A DNA stretch of 58,199 nucleotides from NCBI GenBank assembly GCA_900539375.1, contig UQBY01000022.1, forward strand, positions 1 through 58,199, written 5' to 3'. A program made the position numbers and the translations under genes. The notes beneath the pieces were generated by a model. It saw nothing but the letters and a program-made list of their open reading frames with translations. It searched no databases and had not been told where the DNA came from. This document shows, in pieces, positions 8,285 through 16,116 of this stretch; position 1 is the stretch's first letter, and every line of letters begins with the position of its first letter. This DNA is from an uncultured Clostridium sp. (lineage in GTDB: Bacteria; Bacillota; Clostridia; Clostridiales; Clostridiaceae).

Positions 8285-8890
8285 TTAAGCTAAATTTTTC
8301 TTTTTACCTATAGCAAAAATAGCACCTGCTACTAATACTAGCCCAGCACCTAAAACCATGTAGTTTCCATAACTTGTAGCTGTTTTTTGCATAGTTCCAC
8401 CTGATGGAGTAAAATTTTTATCAGGATTTTTATGATAGTCAATAACTACACTTAGTAATTTCTCTAACTTATCAAAGTTAAGAGCATTTACTAAAGCTGC
8501 TAATTCAGAAGTTGTTATTTCTTGAATAACATTTCCCTTTGCATCTACAACAGTTACATTTCCTGCATTAACTTTTACAGTTAATCCCACTATGCTAGCA
8601 GCAGCTTCTGCATGATTTTTTAAAGAAGTTTTTTCATCTAAAGTTAATTCAGAAAAAGCTCTTCCATTAAGTATAGCCTTAACTTCTTTAATTTCCTTTA
8701 TAACTGAATCACCTTGAGATTCTGTAATTTCATGAGCTTGTAAATAGCTTGAAACATTTGCAGAATAAGAACCAAAACCAGCATCTTTTACAGCTTGTGT
8801 TATATCATTTGCTGTAGCAGCTGAAGCAATAGAACACATTAACATTGTAAGTGTAATAAAGCTAACAATAATCTTTTTTAAATTTTTCAT
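8285..8890 (-). CDS. Secreted protein with atypical sortase-type tail
   Basis: A 201-residue protein with a clear signal peptide (MKNLKKIIVSF... cleaved near ASA-ATA, residue 26) and a C-terminal anchor: a sorting-like motif MQKTAT, a hydrophobic stretch of about 19 residues and the tail KKKNLA. The motif departs from LPxTG and is closest to the LPNTA-type motifs seen in bacilli. The central part is helical and carries a DAKGNVIQEI-type strand region. The start at 8890 is chosen because GGGAGGTG lies 6 bases upstream; a frame opening at 8911 lacks one. It is the first gene of the sortase operon and has a strong promoter. Confidence 0.8.
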   Translation of the reverse strand: MKNLKKIIVSFITLTMLMCSIASAATANDITQAVKDAGFGSYSANVSSYLQAHEITESQGDSVIKEIKEVKAILNGRAFSELTLDEKTSLKNHAEAAASIVGLTVKVNAGNVTVVDAKGNVIQEITTSELAALVNALNFDKLEKLLSVVIDYHKNPDKNFTPSGGTMQKTATSYGNYMVLGAGLVLVAGAIFAIGKKKNLA

Positions 8891-8917
8891 AATATTCACC
8901 TCCCTATACATAAAGAC

Positions 8918-8946
8918 ATTATACCAAAAATGAAATAAAAAGTAAA
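8918..8946 (-). promoter_or_regulatory. SigA-type promoter of the sortase operon
   Basis: On the minus strand TTTACT is followed after 17 bases by TATAAT, preceded by TGG to give an extended -10. It lies about 30 bases upstream of the start at 8890. Confidence 0.8.
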
Positions 8947-9044
8947 TTTGTATTTATAAATTTATATGGCATTGTAAATAAAAGTTAATTAGTAAATAAA
9001 ATACTAATTTGTAATTATATTTTTAAAAATATATTAAGAAAATA

Positions 9045-9053
9045 TGTTATAAT
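9045..9053 (+). promoter_or_regulatory. Extended -10 promoter of the LCP gene
   Basis: TGTTATAAT is a consensus extended -10 element 22 bases before the ATG at 9075; no convincing -35 is seen. It is divergent from the sortase operon promoter, so 8891-9074 is a two-way promoter region. Confidence 0.6.
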
Positions 9054-9074
9054 ATTTTGTAGGCAGGTGAGGTT

Positions 9075-10031
9075 ATGAAAAAATTAAAAAAGGGAACTAA
9101 AATATTTCTTATAATAATATGCTTAATTTTAATTTGTTCTGCAACAGTAGTAACTGTTGGATATAAGTATATGAATAGAGTAAAAGTAGTTCCATTAAAT
9201 TTAGGTACAGCTACAACAGAAAAAGAAATAAAAGAAGAACTTAATGTATCAGAGGAAACAGAAAAGAAAAGTAAAGAACACAATCTTGAAAATATATTAA
9301 TATTAGGTATAGATAATAAAGAAAATGCATCAGATGCTATAATGGTATTATCTATTGATAAGGGTACAAATTCTTTAAAACTTACATCTATTATGAGAGA
9401 TTTATATGTAGACCTTCCAGGAGATGCTGATAAAATAAATTATGCATATAATATTGGAGGAGTGGAATATACAATTTCTACATTAAATAAACTTTTTAAT
9501 TTAGACATACAAAAATATATTAAAATTGATTTTAATGGTTTTGTAAATATAATAGATTATCTTGGAGGATTAGAGCTTAATATAACTGAAGCAGAACGTT
9601 CTATTATAAATGAAAAGTTAGCTATTGATGGAGTTTATGATGAAGATAAATTAACTAAAAGTGGGGATATTCTTTTAAATGGTCATCAAGCATTAGCATA
9701 TTCAAGAGTTAGAATTATAGATAGTGATTTTGTAAGAACCCAAAGAATGAGAAATGTTTTAATGGGTGTATTTGAAAAAATAAAAGAAGAACCTGTTACA
9801 AAGTATCCTAAAATAATATCAGACGTGTCCTCTAATGTTACAACTAATATAGAAACTATGGACATGCTAAGTATGGGGAAATTTACAGTTTCTGTAGATT
9901 CAAGTAATATAAAACAATTTAGAATACCAATAGATGGTACAACAGTAGATAGTAATACTAATGGAGTATATAATTTAAAATGGAATGTTGAAGAAAATAT
10001 TAATGCATTTCATAATTTTATATATGATTAA
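9075..10031 (+). CDS. LytR-CpsA-Psr (LCP) family glycopolymer ligase
   Basis: A 318-residue membrane protein with one N-terminal helix (about residues 8-30) and an LCP domain from about residue 72 (ENILILGIDNKENASDAIMV) through SIMRDLYVDLPG and HQALAYSRVRIIDSDFVRTQRMRN, which hold the conserved Asp and Arg residues. LCP enzymes move glycopolymers from their undecaprenyl carrier to peptidoglycan. Its place before the sugar transferase and GalU genes fits attachment of the glycan made by this locus. AGGTGAGG is the ribosome binding site. Confidence 0.9.
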   Translation: MKKLKKGTKIFLIIICLILICSATVVTVGYKYMNRVKVVPLNLGTATTEKEIKEELNVSEETEKKSKEHNLENILILGIDNKENASDAIMVLSIDKGTNSLKLTSIMRDLYVDLPGDADKINYAYNIGGVEYTISTLNKLFNLDIQKYIKIDFNGFVNIIDYLGGLELNITEAERSIINEKLAIDGVYDEDKLTKSGDILLNGHQALAYSRVRIIDSDFVRTQRMRNVLMGVFEKIKEEPVTKYPKIISDVSSNVTTNIETMDMLSMGKFTVSVDSSNIKQFRIPIDGTTVDSNTNGVYNLKWNVEENINAFHNFIYD

Positions 10032-10192
10032 AATTAATAATTAAAGTTAAGGTTTTACAAATAAATTTAATATTTGTTAATGTAACAGTGCTTTTAAGAG
10101 TTAAAAAATATAGTGACATTTAGGGAAAGGTTTGTTATTATGGAATTATAATGAATATATTTTATTAATTAAAAAATTACAAAAGAGTAAAT

Positions 10193-10200
10193 GGGGGGGG
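10193..10200 (+). promoter_or_regulatory. Eight-G tract acting as ribosome binding site
   Basis: A run of eight G four bases before the ATG at 10205 occupies the Shine-Dalgarno position. Such a tract is out of character in this AT-rich sequence and is prone to length change during replication, which would alter spacing or strength of translation initiation. Confidence 0.6.
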
Positions 10201-10204
10201 TTTT

Positions 10205-10855
10205 ATGCAATTAAAAAAAGAAGAGGAATGTGAGTTTAAGGCTAATGGGGGAAAGGTTTACTTATTTTTTAAAAGATTTTTTGATATTACGTTGTCTTTA
10301 TTAGGGCTTATTTGTCTTAGTCCAGCTCTTATTATAGTAGCAATAGCTATAAAGTTAGAATCTGAAGGGCCAGTTTTGTTCTCACAAGATAGGGTTGGAA
10401 AAGATGGGAAAACATTTAAAATGTATAAAATGCGTTCAATGGTTTCAAATGCAGAAGAACTTAAGGAAAAATTATTAAAACAAAATGAAATGTCAGGACC
10501 TATGTTTAAAATGAAGGATGACCCTAGAATAACAAAGGTAGGAAAGTTTATAAGAAAAACTTCAATAGATGAAATTCCTCAATTAATTAACATAATAAAG
10601 GGGGATATGAGTTTAGTTGGACCTAGGCCAAGCCTTCCTAAGGAAGTAGCAGAATTTGAGCCTTGGATGTATGAAAGACTTGCTGTAAAGCCAGGTTTAA
10701 CATGTTATTGGCAAGTTATGGGAAGAAATAATATAGATTTTGAAGATTGGATGAAACTTGATATAAAATATGTAAGAGAAAGAAATTTATTTTTGGATAT
10801 GAAGCTTGTTATTAAAACTTTTTTTGTGCTATTTGGAGATAAAAATGCACATTAA
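10205..10855 (+). CDS. Polyprenyl-phosphate sugar-1-phosphate transferase (glycan initiation)
   Basis: A 216-residue protein with one hydrophobic segment (about residues 25-50) and the bacterial sugar transferase domain: KRFFDITLSLLGL, then FSQDRVGKDGKTFKMYKMRSM, RKTSIDEIPQLINI and GDMSLVGPRPSLP. Such enzymes load the first sugar phosphate onto undecaprenyl phosphate. It is the short form lacking the N-terminal five-helix domain of WbaP. A second, shorter enzyme of the same family is at 31647-32216, so two initiation steps are encoded. The sugar specificity cannot be read from the sequence. Confidence 0.9.
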   Translation: MQLKKEEECEFKANGGKVYLFFKRFFDITLSLLGLICLSPALIIVAIAIKLESEGPVLFSQDRVGKDGKTFKMYKMRSMVSNAEELKEKLLKQNEMSGPMFKMKDDPRITKVGKFIRKTSIDEIPQLINIIKGDMSLVGPRPSLPKEVAEFEPWMYERLAVKPGLTCYWQVMGRNNIDFEDWMKLDIKYVRERNLFLDMKLVIKTFFVLFGDKNAH

Positions 10856-10876
10856 TGTATTTAAAATTATTACTTC

Positions 10877-10915
10877 TTAATGTAAAATTTATATTAAAGA
10901 TAGATTTTACATTAA
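10877..10915 (+). promoter_or_regulatory. 12-bp inverted repeat just before the galU ribosome binding site
   Basis: TTAATGTAAAAT (10877-10888) and ATTTTACATTAA (10904-10915) are exact inverse copies separated by 15 bases. The right arm ends about two bases before GAGGTGG. There is no T run, so it is more likely an operator or mRNA hairpin than a terminator. Confidence 0.45.
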
Positions 10916-10928
10916 ATGAGGTGGAAAT

Positions 10929-11801
10929 ATGAAAAACAAAATAAGAAAAGCAGTTATACCAGCAGGTGGATTAGGAACAAGATTTTTACCAGCAACTAAA
11001 GCTCAACCTAAAGAAATGCTTCCAATAGTTGATAAACCTACTATACAATATATTATTGAAGAGGCTGTAGCATCTGGAATAGAAGAAATTCTTATAGTTA
11101 CAGGAAGAAATAAAAAATGTATAGAAGACCATTTTGATAAATCTATAGAACTTGAAATGGAACTTGAAAAGGCTCATAAAGAAGAAATGCTTAAAATGGT
11201 AAGGGAAATTTCTAATATGGCAGAAATTTATTTTATAAGACAAAAAGAGCCAAGAGGTTTAGGAGATGCTGTAAGATGTGCAGAATGTTTTGCACAAAAT
11301 GAACCTTTTGCCTTACTTTTAAGTGATGTTATTATGTATAATAAAAAAACTCCAGTAATGAAACAACTTATGGATTGTTATGATGAATATAGAACTACAA
11401 TTTTAGGAGTTCAAGAAGTTTCTAAAGAAGAAACAATAAATTATGGAATGATAAGTGGAATTAATGTAGATAATAAAGTAATTAAAGTTAAGGGAATGAT
11501 AGAAAAACCTATAGCAGAAGCTTCACCATCTAATATAGCTATGATGGGAAGGTATATTATTACTCCAGAAATATTTAAAATATTAAATAATGAAAAATTA
11601 GGTAATGAAAATGAAATACATCTTACAGAAGCTTTACGTAAATTAGTTTCTAAAGAAGCTATGTATGCATATAAATTTGAAGGAAAAAGATATGGAGTAG
11701 GTGGAAAGTTAGGATATTTAAAGGCAACAGTAGAATTTGCCTTAAGAAATAAAAAACTTAGAGATGAATTTATAAGTTACTTAGAAAACTTAGAATTTTA
11801 A
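10929..11801 (+). CDS. galU: UTP-glucose-1-phosphate uridylyltransferase
   Basis: A 290-residue protein with the full GalU pattern: KAVIPAGGLGTRFLPATKAQPKEMLPIVDKP at the N-terminus (nucleotide-binding GGxGTRxxPxTxxxPKxM), then DAVRCAECF, LLSDVI and RYGVGGKLGYLKA near the C-terminus. It makes UDP-glucose from UTP and glucose-1-phosphate for surface glycans, glycolipids and teichoic acids. It lies downstream of the sugar transferase gene with GAGGTGG as ribosome binding site. Length is normal for the family. Confidence 0.95.
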   Translation: MKNKIRKAVIPAGGLGTRFLPATKAQPKEMLPIVDKPTIQYIIEEAVASGIEEILIVTGRNKKCIEDHFDKSIELEMELEKAHKEEMLKMVREISNMAEIYFIRQKEPRGLGDAVRCAECFAQNEPFALLLSDVIMYNKKTPVMKQLMDCYDEYRTTILGVQEVSKEETINYGMISGINVDNKVIKVKGMIEKPIAEASPSNIAMMGRYIITPEIFKILNNEKLGNENEIHLTEALRKLVSKEAMYAYKFEGKRYGVGGKLGYLKATVEFALRNKKLRDEFISYLENLEF

Positions 11802-11851
11802 AAAAATAAATTAAAATTAAATGAAGTTTATATTGTTAAAGAAATTTAAAG

Positions 11852-11895
11852 GCTGAAAAGTAGTATAATAAATACAAACTATCAGCTTTTATTTA
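11852..11895 (+). terminator. Possible terminator after galU
   Basis: GCTGA (11852-11856) and TCAGC (11882-11886) pair, with partial extension into AAAGTAG/AACTAT, and TTTTATTTATT follows. The loop is long, so this is a weak call. Confidence 0.4.
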
Positions 11896-11938
11896 TTGTA
11901 TTTAATAAATTAATATATTTTAACAAGGGGAATAATAA

Positions 11939-12370
11939 ATGAAGAAATTTATAAAAATAATTCTAGTAGTTATAGTTGTTTTTTGTGCAATAGGTATATT
12001 TTCTAATTCAAGTGAAAATTATAAAGAGTCTAATTCAAAAAGTTATAGTATTGTATATAAGCTTAATATAAAAAATCCAAAAACTGAATATAAGTTAAAT
12101 AAAGTTATAAGAAAATGTGCCCATATTACAGAATATATGGTTTTTACACTAATAGTTTTATTTACACTTAAAAGTTTTAAGGTAGAAAGAGGATATAGAA
12201 TTTTAATAGCTCTTCTTGTATGTATATTATTAGGATTAACAGATGAATATTATCAATCTTTTATTCCAGGAAGAGGTTCAAAAGTTTCAGATGTATTTAT
12301 AGACTTTTTTGGAGGAATTTTAGCATGTATTTTTTATACTATAGGGGAACATATTAAAAAATTTGTATAA
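11939..12370 (+). CDS. VanZ-like membrane protein
   Basis: A 143-residue protein with about four hydrophobic segments. The sequence has the VanZ-like pattern: an early polar loop, RKCAHITEYMVFTLIVLFTL, then LLGLTDEYYQSFIPGRGSKVSDVFIDFFGGILA. VanZ-like proteins influence glycopeptide susceptibility and surface properties by an unclear mechanism. AAGGGG precedes the ATG. It sits between galU and the peptide-modification cluster and may be transcribed alone. Confidence 0.85.
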   Translation: MKKFIKIILVVIVVFCAIGIFSNSSENYKESNSKSYSIVYKLNIKNPKTEYKLNKVIRKCAHITEYMVFTLIVLFTLKSFKVERGYRILIALLVCILLGLTDEYYQSFIPGRGSKVSDVFIDFFGGILACIFYTIGEHIKKFV

Positions 12371-12400
12371 AAAACAAATACGAAAATTAAATTCCATATA

Positions 12401-12428
12401 TTTACAATTAAATTTAAAATGCTATACT
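12401..12428 (+). promoter_or_regulatory. SigA-type promoter before the nucleotidyltransferase gene
   Basis: TTTACA (12401-12406) is followed after 16 bases by TATACT (12423-12428), some 30 bases before the start at 12460. Confidence 0.65.
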
Positions 12429-12459
12429 ATTTATATAAAAGAAATGTGTGGTGAAATAT

Positions 12460-13644
12460 ATGGATAAAAATGAAAAATATTTTTTAAATCTTTTATCAAA
12501 TTATATTCATGGACAACCTCCAGAGTATAATAATGAAGTAGATTGGAATATTGTATTTAATATAGCAGAGAAAAATTCTTTAAATGGAATTATTTATACA
12601 ATGTTTCAACAACAAGACAAAATATTAAATATTTCAAAGTCTTTAATGGCAAAGGAGCAGGTAAATTATTGGACAGAGCTTCAAAGGTCTGTTAATAGAG
12701 ACTATGAAATGAAAAAAGTTATAAAAGAGTTGTCATTAAAAGAAATTCCTCATGTTCTTATGAAGGGATATATAATTAAAGATTTGTATAAAAATCCAGA
12801 ACTAAGAAGTATGGGAGATATTGATTTTTTAGTTAAAGAAGAAGATTTAGATAAGGTTCATAAAGTTCTTATATCCCTTGGCTATGAGCATTTAAAAACT
12901 GTTAGGGCTGTTAGAAATTATGGAAAAATAGGTATTAATTTAGAGGTTCATACAAGTATTTTTTATGATGAAATATCAAATAAAGTAGATTATGAAAAAT
13001 ATTTTAATAATGCCTTTAATAATGTTATTTTAAAAGAAGGAAATTTTACTTATGAATTTAACATAGAATATCATCTTATATTTTTAATTGCTCATATGGC
13101 AAAGCATTTTTATAATGAGGGCTGTGGAGTAAGAATGTTTTTAGATATAGCTTTTTATTTAAAGCATTATAAAAATAAGCTTAACTTTAATTATTTTTGG
13201 AATGAAATTAAAAAGTTAGACCTTGAAAAGTTTACTAAAAACACTTTTTCTTTATGCTCTTGTTGGTTTAATGTAAAAATTAATGAAGAAGAATTGCCTT
13301 TAGAAGAGGAGTTTTTTGAAAATATAACTAGATATGTATTAAATAGTGGTACATTTGGAAAAACTATTGAAAACGATATGTTAAATCGTTATAGAAGAGA
13401 AAAAGAAAATCCTAAAAGGAAAAGCACTAATTTTTCCATGATTTTTCCAGATACAAAGGTTTTAGCTAATGAGTTTTATTATTTAGAAAATTATAGCTTT
13501 TTATATCCAATAGCTTGGATTAATAGACTTTTTAGACTTTGTACAAAAAGAAGGAAGGAAACTTTATATAAAATAAATAATAAATCAAAAATAAAACAGG
13601 AAGCAGAAGGGGTTTATTATATTTATAGAAAAATGGGATTATAA
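12460..13644 (+). CDS. Nucleotidyltransferase-fold protein of the peptide-modification cluster
   Basis: A 394-residue protein resembling the uncharacterised nucleotidyltransferase family PF14907. It has a helical N-terminus, VLMKGYIIKDLY near residue 100, the GDIDFLV motif at 119-125 (metal-binding Asp120 and Asp122) and a C-terminal half with LIFLIAHMAKHFY...GVRMFLDIAF typical of that family. Related nucleotidyltransferases in some lasso-peptide clusters modify a phosphorylated C-terminal residue of the peptide; that is a family-based inference here. The ATG at 12460 is preferred over GTG codons at 12448 and 12451 because GTGGTGA then serves as ribosome binding site. It is the first gene of the cluster and is separated from pqqD by a promoter. 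Confidence 0.8.
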   Translation: MDKNEKYFLNLLSNYIHGQPPEYNNEVDWNIVFNIAEKNSLNGIIYTMFQQQDKILNISKSLMAKEQVNYWTELQRSVNRDYEMKKVIKELSLKEIPHVLMKGYIIKDLYKNPELRSMGDIDFLVKEEDLDKVHKVLISLGYEHLKTVRAVRNYGKIGINLEVHTSIFYDEISNKVDYEKYFNNAFNNVILKEGNFTYEFNIEYHLIFLIAHMAKHFYNEGCGVRMFLDIAFYLKHYKNKLNFNYFWNEIKKLDLEKFTKNTFSLCSCWFNVKINEEELPLEEEFFENITRYVLNSGTFGKTIENDMLNRYRREKENPKRKSTNFSMIFPDTKVLANEFYYLENYSFLYPIAWINRLFRLCTKRRKETLYKINNKSKIKQEAEGVYYIYRKMGL

Positions 13645-13661
13645 ATTTTTTTATATTTTTA

Positions 13662-13690
13662 TTGACAATAAAAGTAAATAAAGTTAAAAT
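13662..13690 (+). promoter_or_regulatory. Strong SigA-type promoter of the RiPP core operon
   Basis: TTGACA (13662-13667) and TAAAAT (13685-13690) are spaced by exactly 17 bases, with AAGGAGGG following at 13708-13715. It is among the closest to consensus in the window and would drive the PqqD, radical SAM, peptide and kinase genes. Confidence 0.8.
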
Positions 13691-13720
13691 TAAGAAAAAG
13701 ATAACTAAGGAGGGATTAAT

Positions 13721-13987
13721 TTGAAAGTAAAAGAAGGGTTTATATTAAGGGAAATGTTAGATTCTTATATGGCAGTTCCAGTAGGGGAAAGAACTAAAGA
13801 AGTACATGGAGTTATAGGATTAAATGAAACAGGAGCTTTTTTATGGAAGCTATTAGAAAAAGATACTTCAGAGCAGGAACTTATAGCTTCAATAATAAAA
13901 GAATATAACCTTTCAGAGGAAATAGCAAAGGAGGATATAAAAGAGTACCTTTACTATTTAAGAGAAAAGGGGTGGCTTCATGACTAA
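13721..13987 (+). CDS. PqqD-like peptide recognition protein
   Basis: An 88-residue protein of the PqqD family: an N-terminal three-strand sheet region (MKVKEGFILREML, then VHGVIGLNETGAFLWKLLEKDTS) followed by helices and the terminal YLREKGWLHD. PqqD-type domains are RiPP recognition elements that bind the leader of a precursor peptide and present it to the modifying enzyme. The start codon is TTG, set by AAGGAGGG six bases upstream. Its end overlaps the radical SAM gene by 8 bp, so the two are translationally coupled. Its likely ligand is the peptide encoded at 15061-15237. Confidence 0.88.
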   Translation: MKVKEGFILREMLDSYMAVPVGERTKEVHGVIGLNETGAFLWKLLEKDTSEQELIASIIKEYNLSEEIAKEDIKEYLYYLREKGWLHD

Positions 13988-15089
13988 TGATTTAGATAAT
14001 ATAAAAACTTGGGATGATTATAGAGAGTTTATTCAAGAAAAAGCAAAAAAAAATATTTTGCCAGATACAGCAACCTTTGAGCTTACTCCTTTATGTAATT
14101 TTAATTGTAAAATGTGTTATGTTCATTTAAAACCTGAAGAAATGAAGCTTCAAGGGCGTCTTAGAACAAAAGAAGAGTGGATAAGCCTTGCTAAAGAACT
14201 TAAAGAAAAAGGAACATTATTTATATTATTAACAGGAGGAGAGGTTCTTACAAGAAAAGATTTTAGAGAAATATATGAAGAACTTTCTAAGATGGGATTT
14301 TTACTAACTATATATACAAATGGGTATTTAGTAACAGAGGATTTTGCAAAATGGTTAAGTAAAAAGCCTCCTATGAGAATAAGAATAACAATGTATGGAG
14401 CTTCTAATGAAACTTATGAAAGAGTAACTGGTATAAAAAATGGATATGATAAAGTTTTAAATTCTATAAGTTTATTAAAAAAATATAAATTACCATTAAC
14501 TTTAGCAATGACTTGTATTAAAGATAATTTTAAAGATGAGCCTTTAGTAAGGGAATTTGCCAAAAAAGAAAATTTAAGAATTGATGTAACAGGTTTTGTT
14601 TCAAAGTCTGTTAGAGGAGCTTCAACAGATGCAGAGCATACAAGATTAACAAGTGAAGATGTTGCAGAAAATATGTATGGAGATAGAGAAGTAAAGAGAG
14701 TTTATAAGTTAATTGATATATATGAAAAACCAACAGATGTTTGTAGATGTCATAATCGTTCTTGCTGGATTTCTTGGAGTGGAAAAATGACTATGTGTGG
14801 ATTTATGAATAAAATTTATACAAATCCATTTGAAACTTCCTTTATGGAAGCTTGGACAAAACTTCAAGAAAAAATGGACAAGATAAAAAAACCAGAGAAA
14901 TGTAAAAACTGTAAGTATGCAGCTTTTTGTAGAACATGTCCAGGCTCTCTTGAAGCTGAAACAGGTTCACCAGAAGAAACCTGTGATTATATATGCAATA
15001 AAGCGAAAGCTTTATATAAAAAATATTCAATTCAGTATTTAGAAGAAGGAGGAAACAAATATGAAAAATTACTCAAAACCAATGGCTAA
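13980..15089 (+). CDS. Radical SAM/SPASM peptide-modifying enzyme
   Basis: A 369-residue protein. The radical SAM cluster motif is C39-NFN-C43-KM-C46 (CxxxCxxC), followed by FILLTGGEVL (the GGE SAM-binding motif). The C-terminal SPASM domain has CWISWSGKMTMC, CKNCKYAAFCRTC and a final CDYIC, enough Cys for auxiliary iron-sulfur clusters. Family members form thioether, carbon-carbon or related crosslinks on ribosomal peptides (sactipeptide, ranthipeptide, PqqE and mycofactocin types). Its 3' end overlaps the small peptide gene by 29 bp, which makes that peptide the obvious substrate. The precise reaction cannot be deduced. Confidence 0.92.
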   Translation: MTNDLDNIKTWDDYREFIQEKAKKNILPDTATFELTPLCNFNCKMCYVHLKPEEMKLQGRLRTKEEWISLAKELKEKGTLFILLTGGEVLTRKDFREIYEELSKMGFLLTIYTNGYLVTEDFAKWLSKKPPMRIRITMYGASNETYERVTGIKNGYDKVLNSISLLKKYKLPLTLAMTCIKDNFKDEPLVREFAKKENLRIDVTGFVSKSVRGASTDAEHTRLTSEDVAENMYGDREVKRVYKLIDIYEKPTDVCRCHNRSCWISWSGKMTMCGFMNKIYTNPFETSFMEAWTKLQEKMDKIKKPEKCKNCKYAAFCRTCPGSLEAETGSPEETCDYICNKAKALYKKYSIQYLEEGGNKYEKLLKTNG

Positions 15090-15237
15090 ACTCTTTGACA
15101 TTAAAGTAGAAGAAAGTATTGCAGTATGCAACAAGTGGGTTTATACTAATGGAGCTTTCCCATGTGATGATACTCCATTAAATGGTGGAAAGGAACCACC
15201 ATGTTGGGAATTAGCAGAAAACCCTGGAAATAGCTAA
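15061..15237 (+). CDS. Putative RiPP precursor peptide, 58 residues, three Cys
   Basis: A short gene starting ATG at 15061 inside the end of the radical SAM gene, with AGAAGGAGG directly upstream, and ending TAA at 15235-15237, one base before the kinase gene. The leader-like part, MKNYSKPMAKLFDIKVEESI, contains Y4-S-K-P7, the YxxP motif that B1/PqqD-type domains recognise in lasso leaders. The rest is rich in Gly, Pro, Asn and Trp, with Cys23, Cys35 and Cys48 and a C-terminal Ser58. Cys are possible crosslink donors and Ser58 a possible kinase target; both are inferences. The leader cleavage site is unknown (after the ESIA segment around 19-22 is plausible). I do not recognise a named family. 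Confidence 0.82.
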   Translation: MKNYSKPMAKLFDIKVEESIAVCNKWVYTNGAFPCDDTPLNGGKEPPCWELAENPGNS

Positions 15238-15238
15238 T

Positions 15239-16072
15239 ATGAAAAAAAGTTATAACTTAAGTATATGTGATATTTTAATTCACTATACTTTAAATGGAAT
15301 GGATTCTAGTATTAAGGAAAGACTTTTACCCTTTGTAAAAGAGGATAAAGCTTATGATATGGAAATAAATGTAGATAAGGTAAAGAAAATAGAATTTCCT
15401 AAAGAATCTGTTCCTATAAGTGTATCTAATTTTAATTATGTGCTAGGTAAAGAAAAAAATTATATCTGGGCAGATTATTGTAAAACTGCACTTATTTCAA
15501 TTAGTACAGATTGGTGCAAAGCCACCATCTGTGCAACTAGGAATATGCATTTTCACATTGAAGAAAGTTATTTATTAAATTTACTTCAGGGAATTTTATC
15601 AAAAAACAATGGGTTTATTTTGCATGGTTCAGTTATTGAGTATAAAAATCAAGGAATTATTTTTACAGCTTCAAGTGGAGTAGGAAAATCTACTCAAGCA
15701 CAGCTTTGGAAAGAGTATGAAAAGGCAGAAATTATAAATGGAGATAAGGCTTTTATAAGAGATTTTAAGGAAAACATAATGGTTTATGGTTCTCCTTGGA
15801 GTGGTTCTTCAAATATTATAAAAAATAAGAAAGTACCTTTAAAGGGAATTGTTATTTTAAAGCAAGGAAAGGAAAATAAAATAAGAAAATTAGAGGGTTT
15901 AGAAAAATTTTCACTTTTTAATACTCATGTTTATTATCCTTATTGGGATAAAAATCTTGTTAATTTAGTTATGGAAACTTTGAATGTAGTTTTAAAAAAG
16001 CTTCCTATATACTTATTAACATGTAAAATAGACAAAGAAGCTGTAGAGGTTGTAAAAAATACATTATTTTAA
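15239..16072 (+). CDS. HPr kinase-like protein of the RiPP cluster
   Basis: A 277-residue protein with an N-terminal domain of about 120 residues and a C-terminal kinase core: HGSVIEYKNQGIIFTASSG, with Walker A ASSGVGKST at 144-152, INGDKAFI near 167 and GSPWSGSSNI near 185. This is the pattern of HPr kinase-related proteins found in RiPP and glycan clusters, not of true HprK, which has a different N-terminal domain. A relative in the paeninodin lasso cluster phosphorylates the precursor's C-terminal Ser; the peptide encoded one base upstream ends in Ser. That activity is inferred here. A hairpin terminator follows. Confidence 0.82.
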   Translation: MKKSYNLSICDILIHYTLNGMDSSIKERLLPFVKEDKAYDMEINVDKVKKIEFPKESVPISVSNFNYVLGKEKNYIWADYCKTALISISTDWCKATICATRNMHFHIEESYLLNLLQGILSKNNGFILHGSVIEYKNQGIIFTASSGVGKSTQAQLWKEYEKAEIINGDKAFIRDFKENIMVYGSPWSGSSNIIKNKKVPLKGIVILKQGKENKIRKLEGLEKFSLFNTHVYYPYWDKNLVNLVMETLNVVLKKLPIYLLTCKIDKEAVEVVKNTLF

Positions 16073-16116
16073 TTGTGTATAAATTAGAATTTATTATATT
16101 TTATAAATATAATAAT

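Noticed and set aside
14842..15030. Minus-strand open frame opposite the radical SAM gene's SPASM region
   Set aside because: It is antisense to the conserved Cys motifs and has no initiation signal.
15239..16072. True HPr kinase/phosphorylase of carbon catabolite control
   Set aside because: The kinase core is present, but the N-terminal domain is unlike HprK and the gene lies directly after the precursor peptide gene in a RiPP-type operon.
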